From JAWLHA01 sp041690535 (GTDB lineage: Bacteria; Pseudomonadota; Gammaproteobacteria; Thiohalomonadales; Thiohalomonadaceae): a stretch of 13,821 bases of DNA. A program made the translations under genes and the position numbers. The notes below the pieces were generated by a model. It was not told the DNA's origin and searched no databases. It saw only the letters and a program-made list of their open reading frames with translations. The DNA lies in contig JAWLHA010000092.1 in the NCBI GenBank assembly GCA_041690535.1, positions 1-13,821 on the forward strand, in the 5' to 3' direction. Positions 1 to 4,938 of this stretch are shown here, piece after piece (positions within the stretch are counted from its first letter, which is position 1; each line of letters begins with the position of its first letter).

Positions 1-116
1 CCGCTTCGGGCATCCTGCCCTCTCGCGGCATAAGTGCGTCCTTGCACCCATCCATGCGGCCGACGACCTGCTTTCAAGGACTTACGTCGCTCTTGGGTAA
101 GTATGCGTTCACCCTG
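1..116 (-). mobile_element. MITE copy R1, long type, truncated by window edge
   Basis: This is one end of the palindromic repeat family. The terminal inverted repeat AGTATGCGTTCACCCTG is at 100-116 and the conserved 26-bp inner arm at 66-91, with the 8-base spacer CTTGGGTA between them. That spacer places R1 in the same orientation as R2 and R5. Further in are two minus-strand hairpins with GGA at the tip, GGGCAGGATGCCC (8-20) and GTGCAAGGACGCAC (34-47). The other end, and therefore the target duplication, lies outside the window. Bases 117-348 between R1 and the next gene hold no gene that I can support; a CTCACC/GGTGAG dyad near 313-336 is too weak to call a terminator. Confidence 0.85.
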
Positions 117-348
117 CGCCGAGATGATGGAAGAGCAGGCGCGCTCTGCCGCGCCTCCCTCCCGTGTAGCTGTGTCAATGGCGAGTATGCGGGTCCAGGA
201 TTTCGTTTCACCGCATCCGGGCTACTCTGCCAGAGGCCCCGGGGCAGCCGTCGCCCGGGTGGGGCGCCAGCGCAATCCGGGGCGAGGTGTGACAGTGCCC
301 GAAGGAGGGCCTCTCACCCCCGTTCCCCTCGGTGAGAAAACCGTTATT

Positions 349-762
349 TCAGTCGTCGCACCATTTCTCCAGCTCCAGTCCCAAACGGGCCAACTCCGCC
401 TTGACCCGGTGGGAGTATTTCGCATATTCGCCTTTGCAGAGCATATCCCTCGCCTGCTCCGGCTGGCCCCTGTCAACCGCACGGATGACATCTCCCGCAC
501 AACGGTGGAACTCGCCATGGATCTCCTTGAGGCTGGAGAACTTCGGGTGCGAGCCGTATGTGGCCCCACCGTGGCCGTAGATCCACTTGCCCAGCAGGCA
601 GAGGTCGTCCCTGCACACCTGATCGGCATCCAGAGACTCCTCGCCGGTGCCGGCGATGTAGGCCTCCAGCCGCACCTTCCAACGCACGTGGGCCTCGATG
701 GCCGACATGAAGTCGAGCTCTCCCCCACAGACAGCTTCCGTCACCGTGGTATTTTTCGTCAC
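349..762 (-). CDS. Stand-alone CZB (chemoreceptor zinc-binding) domain protein
   Basis: A 137-residue protein made almost entirely of one CZB domain, a four-helix zinc-binding fold otherwise found attached to chemoreceptors and diguanylate cyclases such as E. coli DgcZ. The expected zinc ligands are visible in order: His25 in AHVRWK, Cys55 in CLLGKWIYG, and His82 and His86 in IHGEFHRC. No transmembrane segment, methyl-accepting or GGDEF domain is present, so it is probably a soluble cytoplasmic zinc sensor or an adaptor acting in trans. That role is inference. The start is GTG at 760-762 (minus strand), chosen because a perfect AGGAGG (complement of 768-773) sits 5 bases upstream. Cysteines 12, 50, 88, 109 and 135 are additional. 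The gene stands alone, bracketed by repeats R1 and R2. Confidence 0.88.
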   Translation of the reverse strand: MTKNTTVTEAVCGGELDFMSAIEAHVRWKVRLEAYIAGTGEESLDADQVCRDDLCLLGKWIYGHGGATYGSHPKFSSLKEIHGEFHRCAGDVIRAVDRGQPEQARDMLCKGEYAKYSHRVKAELARLGLELEKWCDD

Positions 763-796
763 TCTCTCCTCCTAGCGCCTACTATTTCCCTGATCA

Positions 797-825
797 AGTA
801 AAGCCCGTGCTCGCTGGGTCGTCAA
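797..825 (-). promoter_or_regulatory. Putative sigma-70 promoter of the CZB gene
   Basis: Read on the minus strand, TTGACG (825-820) and TTTACT (802-797) are separated by exactly 17 bases. The -10 box lies about 35 bases upstream of the GTG start at 762. The -35 box is a 5/6 match, the -10 box only 4/6. Repeat R2 begins 12 bases further upstream, so the promoter is native sequence and not supplied by the repeat. Confidence 0.5.
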
Positions 826-836
826 AGCGGTGGCCC

Positions 837-1186
837 CAGGTAACGCATACTGACGTCACGGCCGTGCCGTGAGCGATGTAAGGTCCTTGAAAGCAGGTAC
901 GCTGTCAATACGACCGACATGGATGTCGGGAGTGAAGATTATGCAGGAGCAATCATCTTCCGACCGACATGGATGTCGGGAGTGAAGATTATGCAGGAGC
1001 AATCATCTTCCGACCGACATGGATGTCGGAAGTGGAGATTACGCAGGAGCAATCATCTTCCGTCCCTGTACGCGCGACGGCCGCGGCCGCTTCGGGCATC
1101 CTGCCCTCCCGCGGCATAAGTGCATTCTTGCACCCATCCATGCGGCCGACGATCCTTCTTTCAAGGACTTCTATTCGTTTACCCTG
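837..1186 (-). mobile_element. MITE copy R2, long type, internally expanded and decayed
   Basis: The left terminus is a damaged CAGGTAACGCATACT (837-851). The left inner arm is at 872-898 with one extra G. The right inner arm is recognisable only as far as TTTCAAGGACTT (1159-1170), after which most of the arm, the spacer and half the terminal repeat are missing before ...TTTACCCTG (to 1186). No convincing 10-bp target duplication flanks it, which fits an old copy. The middle carries the 50-bp tandem triplication (911-1060) and minus-strand hairpins GGGCAGGATGCCC (1094-1106) and GTGCAAGAATGCAC (1120-1133, GGA changed to GAA). Orientation is as R1 and R5. Bases 1187-1335 hold nothing that I can support as a gene. 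Confidence 0.85.
911..1060 (+). repeat. 50-bp tandem repeat, three copies, inside R2
   Basis: Units at 911-960, 961-1010 and 1011-1060. The first two are identical; the third differs at four positions (near 1030, 1035 and 1042). Each unit begins CGACCGACATGGATGTCGG and ends AATCATCTTC. It encodes two hairpins on the plus strand: CCGACATGGATGTCGG with a GG tip inside AUGGAU, and a GAAGAT/ATCTTC stem closing on GC-AGGA-GC. R5 carries a single copy of the same unit at 12409-12458, so the triplication is a local expansion. Confidence 0.95.
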
Positions 1187-1335
1187 ACATGGCCACAAAC
1201 GTCCACACGGCAGCAGTTCTCACCAACATGCCTCCGGGGGAGCCTTCCGGCAAGCTACAGAATAGGGGAGTTGCACCCAGGCTCGTCGGCAGCGGGCCGT
1301 CATGCAACGCCGCCCGGCACGGGGATGCATTATTC

Positions 1336-1436
1336 GAGGGACGAGGGACAGGGAGGTGTCGCTTCGCGACTGTCTTGATTCAAACAGTGCGCGCGGCGCC
1401 TCCCCCCTCGTTACTAGTCACTTGCCACTCGTTACT
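1336..1436. repeat. Heptamer repeat patches flanking a GC-rich core
   Basis: On the left GAGGGAC is repeated twice head to tail (1336-1349). On the right is a run of four degenerate heptamers, CTCGTTA-CTAGTCA-CTTGCCA-CTCGTTA, followed by CT (1407-1436). The two patches are roughly complementary (GAGGGACGAGGG against CCTCCCCCCTCG), so the segment could fold back on itself around the short dyad GTCGCTTCGCGAC. Repeat R3 begins 11 bases beyond the right patch. No coding signal was seen. Similar 7-base tandem patches occur between genes in many proteobacteria; their role is unknown to me. Confidence 0.6.
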
Positions 1437-1447
1437 GTGTCAGGCCC

Positions 1448-1613
1448 CAGGGTGAACGCATACTCACCCAAAAGCGACGTAAGTCCTTGAAAGCAGGTCG
1501 AAGGCCGCATGGACGCGGCCGTCGAGCGTACATGGATGTATTCACAGCGGACCTGCTTTCAAGGACTTACGTCGCTCACAGCACAACCATGACGTTAGTA
1601 TGCGTTCACCCTG
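1448..1613 (+). mobile_element. MITE copy R3, short type (166 bp), intact with 10-bp target duplication
   Basis: The terminal repeats CAGGGTGAACGCATACT (1448-1464) and its exact complement (1597-1613) match over all 17 bases. The inner arms at 1473-1498 and 1551-1576 are perfect 26-bp inverse complements. The spacers are 8 bases on the left and 20 on the right, the reverse of R1, R2 and R5. The insertion is bracketed by TGTCAGGCCC at 1438-1447 and again at 1614-1623. The middle holds GGCCGCATGGACGCGGCC (1503-1520) and GTACATGGATGTA (1528-1540), both hairpins with GGA at or near the tip. There is no room for a transposase, so it must be moved in trans. Confidence 0.93.
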
Positions 1614-1731
1614 TGTCAGGCCCCGTCTGAGGCGGTTACTGGTGGCCTGAACCGTTACAATGCGGTTTCCCTCAGCCGCCCTCTGGCCTACACTCCGCGC
1701 CGACGCCCCACCCGACTGACCGAGGCCCCCG

Positions 1732-2571
1732 ATGTTCGGCTATCGCCACAGCTTCCACGCCGGCAACTTCGCCGATGTCTGCAAACACGTCACCCTCACG
1801 GTACTCCTGAATGCCCTGCAGCGGAAGGAGACCCCGCTCTTCTTTCTCGATACCCACGCCGCTATCGGGCGCTATGATCTCGCCTCTGAACAGGCCCTCA
1901 AGACCGGGGAATACCACGACGGGATCGGGCGGCTGTGGGGCCTGCGGGAGGGGCCCGCGGAAGTGCTCGACTACCTGGGCGTGGTGGGGGCCTTCAACGC
2001 GGGGGAACTGCGCTGGTATCCAGGCTCCCCGCGCATCGCCCGCCACCTGCTGCGCGGGCAGGATCGCATGGCGCTCACGGAGCTGAACCGTACCGACCAT
2101 GAGACCCTCAGGCAGGAGTTCGCGGGGGACCCCCAAGTGGCGGTGCATCTGCACGATGCCTACCTGGGGCTGAAGGCGTTCCTGCCCCCCAAGGAGCGGC
2201 GAGGTTTGGTGCTCATCGATCCGGCCTTCGAACAGGAGGAGGAGTACCACCGCCTGGTAGAGGGGCTGACAACCGCCCTGGGGCGCTGGCCCACCGGGAT
2301 GTACGCCATCTGGTATCCCATCCTCACCCGGGGCCTGGCCGAGCGCTTCCACACCATGGTGGTGGCGACGGGGGTGCGCAAGGTGCTGCGGGTGGAGCTG
2401 ACGGTGCGCCCGCCGGTGGAGCGTCACCGCCTCAACGGCTCCGGCCTGCTCATCATCAACCCGCCCTGGCAGCTGGATCAGCGCCTAACCGAGGTCTTCG
2501 ACTGGCTGCGGGAGCGGCTGGAGGAGCCCGGGCAAGGGGGAAGCCGGGTGGACTGGCTGGTGCCGGAATAG
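1732..2571 (+). CDS. rlmJ: 23S rRNA (adenine2030-N6)-methyltransferase RlmJ
   Basis: Methylates N6 of A2030 in 23S rRNA with S-adenosylmethionine. At 279 residues it is the usual length (E. coli about 280). It opens with the family signature MFGYRHSFHAGNFADVCKH and continues with LFFLDTHAAIGRYDL (37-50). The C-terminal LLIINPPWQL (239-248) is also characteristic. The catalytic motif, D-P-P-Y in the E. coli enzyme, reads D163-P-A-F166 here, so the second proline and the tyrosine are replaced. The start ATG is fixed by homology; only a weak purine stretch (CGAGG) precedes it. The gene probably forms a two-gene unit with the transporter gene 12 bases downstream. A candidate -10 box TACAAT is at 1656-1661 without a good -35 box. 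Confidence 0.95.
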   Translation: MFGYRHSFHAGNFADVCKHVTLTVLLNALQRKETPLFFLDTHAAIGRYDLASEQALKTGEYHDGIGRLWGLREGPAEVLDYLGVVGAFNAGELRWYPGSPRIARHLLRGQDRMALTELNRTDHETLRQEFAGDPQVAVHLHDAYLGLKAFLPPKERRGLVLIDPAFEQEEEYHRLVEGLTTALGRWPTGMYAIWYPILTRGLAERFHTMVVATGVRKVLRVELTVRPPVERHRLNGSGLLIINPPWQLDQRLTEVFDWLRERLEEPGQGGSRVDWLVPE

Positions 2572-2583
2572 GAGGGGATCACG

Positions 2584-2853
2584 ATGGACTTCGTCAACGC
2601 GCTTGGTCTGACCGCCGGGAGCCTGACCACCCTGGCCTTTGTCCCGCAGGTGCTGAAGACCTGGCGCAGCAAGTCCGGGGAGGATATCTCCGCGGTCACC
2701 TTCCTGCTGTTCAGCGCCGGGGTGCTTCTGTGGCTGATCTATGGGCTGACCCTGGGGGCCTTGCCCATCATCCTGGCCAATGCGGTGACCTTCGTCCTGG
2801 CACTGCTGGTGTTGTTCCTGAAGTATCGCTACCGCAGCAAGAAACCGCGATAG
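2584..2853 (+). CDS. SemiSWEET / MtN3-type small sugar transporter
   Basis: An 89-residue membrane protein with three predicted transmembrane helices (about 5-22, 39-59 and 62-82). That is the half-size SWEET architecture, which works as a homodimer to let sugars diffuse across the inner membrane. The PQ-loop signature is clear at the end of helix 1: FVPQVLKTWRSKSGEDIS (19-36), including the conserved Pro-Gln. The lysine- and arginine-rich tail (KYRYRSKKPR) should face the cytoplasm. The start has a strong ribosome site, GGAGGGG at 2571-2577, whose first G is the last base of the rlmJ stop codon; translation is therefore probably linked to rlmJ. The sugar carried cannot be read from sequence, and there are no sugar-metabolism genes nearby. 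Confidence 0.9.
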   Translation: MDFVNALGLTAGSLTTLAFVPQVLKTWRSKSGEDISAVTFLLFSAGVLLWLIYGLTLGALPIILANAVTFVLALLVLFLKYRYRSKKPR

Positions 2854-2881
2854 CCCGAATGCAGCAAAGCACTATCCGGGG

Positions 2882-2935
2882 GGCGGCCGCTGCGCATCCC
2901 GGATTACGCTCCGCCCCATCCGACGACGGGCCGCC
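2882..2935. repeat. REP-like nested dyad between convergent genes
   Basis: An outer 7-bp stem GGCGGCC (2882-2888) / GGCCGCC (2929-2935) encloses an inner CGGAT (2900-2904) / ATCCG (2918-2922). The core, CCCGGATTACGCTCCGCCCC, resembles the CCCGGATTACGC...ATCCGGG intergenic palindromes common in proteobacteria. It lies between the convergent ends of the transporter and ATPase genes. There is no T-tract on either strand, so it is a possible transcript-end stabiliser more than a classical terminator. Confidence 0.4.
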
Positions 2936-2957
2936 AGCCGATCCCTGGCTCTTGGGA

Positions 2958-4739
2958 TCAGTCCGACAGCCCCCCCACCGGCGCCACCTTCAACACCTCC
3001 TCCAGCGTCGTCAGCCCCGCGGCGACCTTCTGTGCCCCATTGAGGCGCAGAGGCTTCATTCCCTCCTTGTAGGCCTCCCGGCGCAGCTGGCCCATATCGC
3101 AATCGGCGGTCACGAGTTTCTTGATCCCGTCCGAGAGGGTCAACAGCTCGTAGATCCCCCCACGCCCCAGAAACCCGGTCTGCCGGCACTCCAGGCACCC
3201 CACCGCCCGATAGACCTGAGCAGGGGCTTGGGCCCGCCACGGGCTGACCAGGGTATGCCAAAGGTCGTGGTCAAGGGCTGCCCGCTCCTTGCAGTGGGGG
3301 CAGAGGGTGCGCACCAGCCGCTGTCCCAGCACTCCGAGCACGGTGGCCTTGATGAGGTAGGCCGGCACCCCGATCTCCAGCAGGCGGGTGATGGCGCCGG
3401 GGGCGTCGTTGGTGTGCAGGGTGGAGAAGACCAGATGGCCGGTGAGCGCGGCCTGGACGGCCATCTCGGCGGTCTCGCGATCGCGGATCTCCCCCACCAT
3501 GATGATGTCCGGGTCCTGACGCAGCAGGGTGCGGATGCCACTGGCAAAGTCCAGACCGATGTTGTGCTGCACCTGCATCTGGTTGAACGCCGGCTCGATG
3601 AGTTCGATGGGGTCCTCCACCGTGCAGAGGTTCACTTCGGGGCGCGCCAGCGCCTTCAGGGTGGAGTAGAGGGTGGTGGTCTTGCCCGAGCCGGTGGGTC
3701 CGGTCACCAGGATGATGCCGTTGGGCTCCTGGATGAGGCGGCGCCACTGCTCGGTCTCCCCCCGGCTGAAGCCGAGGGCTTCGTAGTCCTTGATGAGTAC
3801 CTCCGGATCGAAGATGCGCATCACCAGCTTCTCGCCAAAGGCGGTGGGCATGGTGGAGAGGCGCAGTTCGATCTCCTTGCCCTGGGGGGTGCGGGTCTTG
3901 AGCCGTCCGTCCTGGGGCCGGCGCTTTTCCGACACGTCCATGCGCCCAAGGATCTTGATGCGGCTGGCCACCGCCGCCATCACCGAGCCAGGGATCTGAT
4001 AGACCAGATGCATCACCCCGTCGATGCGAAAACGGATGTTGGCCTGATCGCGCCGCGGCTCCAGATGGATGTCGCTGGCCCGCTGGGAGAAGGCATACTG
4101 CAACAACCAATCCACGATGTTGACCACGTGCTGGTCGTTGGCCTCTAACTTCCCGGCCCGCCCCAGCTCCATCAGCTGCTCGAGGTTCTGCACTCCCGGG
4201 GTGGTCTGATGCCTCTCCTCATCGGCCGCGCCACGCACCGAACGGGCCAGGCTGTAGAACTCCACCAGGTAGCGCGAGATCTCCTCGGGACTGGCGATCA
4301 CCCGCGTGATGCGCTTGTGGAGAATACGCGAGAGCTCCCCCTCCCACTCGCTCACGTACGGATCGGCCGTGGCGATCACCACCTCGGTGGGGTGCACCTC
4401 CACCGCCAGGATGTTGAAGCGGCGGGCATAGGCGTAGGCCATCACCGCGGTCACCGCCGAGACGTCGATCTTGAGGGGATCGATGCGGTAGTAGCGCATG
4501 CCGGCCCGCCGTGCGAGCCACTCCGAGAGGGTGTCCAGGTCGAGCAGTTCCCCCGATTGGGCGTTCGCCCAGCGGTGCTCGGCGATGAGGGCCAGCGGGT
4601 GCTGACCCCGAGCGCTCTGCTCGGCCACCGCGCCGAGGGTGCGCGCCTTCTCCGACTCCACCAGCCCATCCTCCACCAACTGCTCGAGGATGGTCACAAG
4701 GGAGAGCTTCGAAGCGGGGGTGCGGGTGAATTCCGGCAT
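2958..4739 (-). CDS. GspE/PulE/PilB-family secretion ATPase
   Basis: A 593-residue hexameric AAA+-like ATPase of the type that drives type II secretion or type IV pilus assembly from the inner-membrane cytoplasmic face. The N-terminal region carries a GspE/MshE-type N domain (about 65-165). The C-terminal motor has every hallmark: Walker A GPTGSGKT (347-354), Asp box VEDPIE (374-379), Walker B DIIMVGEIRD (411-420) and His box FSTLHTND (438-445). It also has a four-cysteine zinc motif, CPHC (480-483) and CLEC (515-518), as in GspE and PilB. No gsp or pil gene lies next to it, so its partner machine cannot be assigned. The ATG at 4739 starts the domain correctly, but I see no good ribosome site upstream. 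The gene is divergent from lhr. Confidence 0.92.
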   Translation of the reverse strand: MPEFTRTPASKLSLVTILEQLVEDGLVESEKARTLGAVAEQSARGQHPLALIAEHRWANAQSGELLDLDTLSEWLARRAGMRYYRIDPLKIDVSAVTAVMAYAYARRFNILAVEVHPTEVVIATADPYVSEWEGELSRILHKRITRVIASPEEISRYLVEFYSLARSVRGAADEERHQTTPGVQNLEQLMELGRAGKLEANDQHVVNIVDWLLQYAFSQRASDIHLEPRRDQANIRFRIDGVMHLVYQIPGSVMAAVASRIKILGRMDVSEKRRPQDGRLKTRTPQGKEIELRLSTMPTAFGEKLVMRIFDPEVLIKDYEALGFSRGETEQWRRLIQEPNGIILVTGPTGSGKTTTLYSTLKALARPEVNLCTVEDPIELIEPAFNQMQVQHNIGLDFASGIRTLLRQDPDIIMVGEIRDRETAEMAVQAALTGHLVFSTLHTNDAPGAITRLLEIGVPAYLIKATVLGVLGQRLVRTLCPHCKERAALDHDLWHTLVSPWRAQAPAQVYRAVGCLECRQTGFLGRGGIYELLTLSDGIKKLVTADCDMGQLRREAYKEGMKPLRLNGAQKVAAGLTTLEEVLKVAPVGGLSD

Positions 4740-4812
4740 TTCGGTGCGCTGGCATGAGGAAGCGTCAGGTTACCACCGGCCCCGAGGGCATTTGAAGCGC
4801 CCTGCACGGCGA

Positions 4813-4842
4813 AAGGTCCGGACACGCTGTCCGCCGGACCTT
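4813..4842. promoter_or_regulatory. Perfect 9-bp inverted repeat in the ATPase/lhr divergent region
   Basis: AAGGTCCGG (4813-4821) and CCGGACCTT (4834-4842) are exact inverse complements around a 12-base spacer. They lie about 75 bases upstream of the ATPase start and about 97 upstream of the lhr start. The site is between two gene fronts, so it is more likely a protein-binding or leader structure than a terminator for either. No convincing -10/-35 pair was found in 4740-4938, so which gene it serves is open. Confidence 0.4.
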
Positions 4843-4938
4843 CTCGAGTTGTATTCTCGCCAAGAAAATCTCTGACCTGGGGATGGGGTCTAACCACAAG
4901 AACCCACCGGTCGAGCGACGCGACAATCCGGAGTTGCC

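Noticed and set aside
193..202. AGTATGCG-like match to the MITE terminus near 184
   Set aside because: Only eight bases match, with no CACCCTG continuation and no partner arm.
34..801. A 255-codon plus-strand open frame spanning R1 and the CZB gene
   Set aside because: It crosses repeat ends and is antisense to the CZB gene, which has domain motifs, promoter and ribosome site.
827..1196. Target duplication around R2
   Set aside because: The 10-mers GCGGTGGCCC and ACATGGCCAC do not match when aligned at the element ends; only a short GGCC run is shared.
837..1623. CRISPR-like array
   Set aside because: The 50-bp units are directly abutting with no variable spacers, and no cas gene is present.
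2730..4148. A 472-codon plus-strand open frame
   Set aside because: It runs antisense through the secretion ATPase gene, whose motifs are unambiguous; its composition is typical of a GC-driven shadow.
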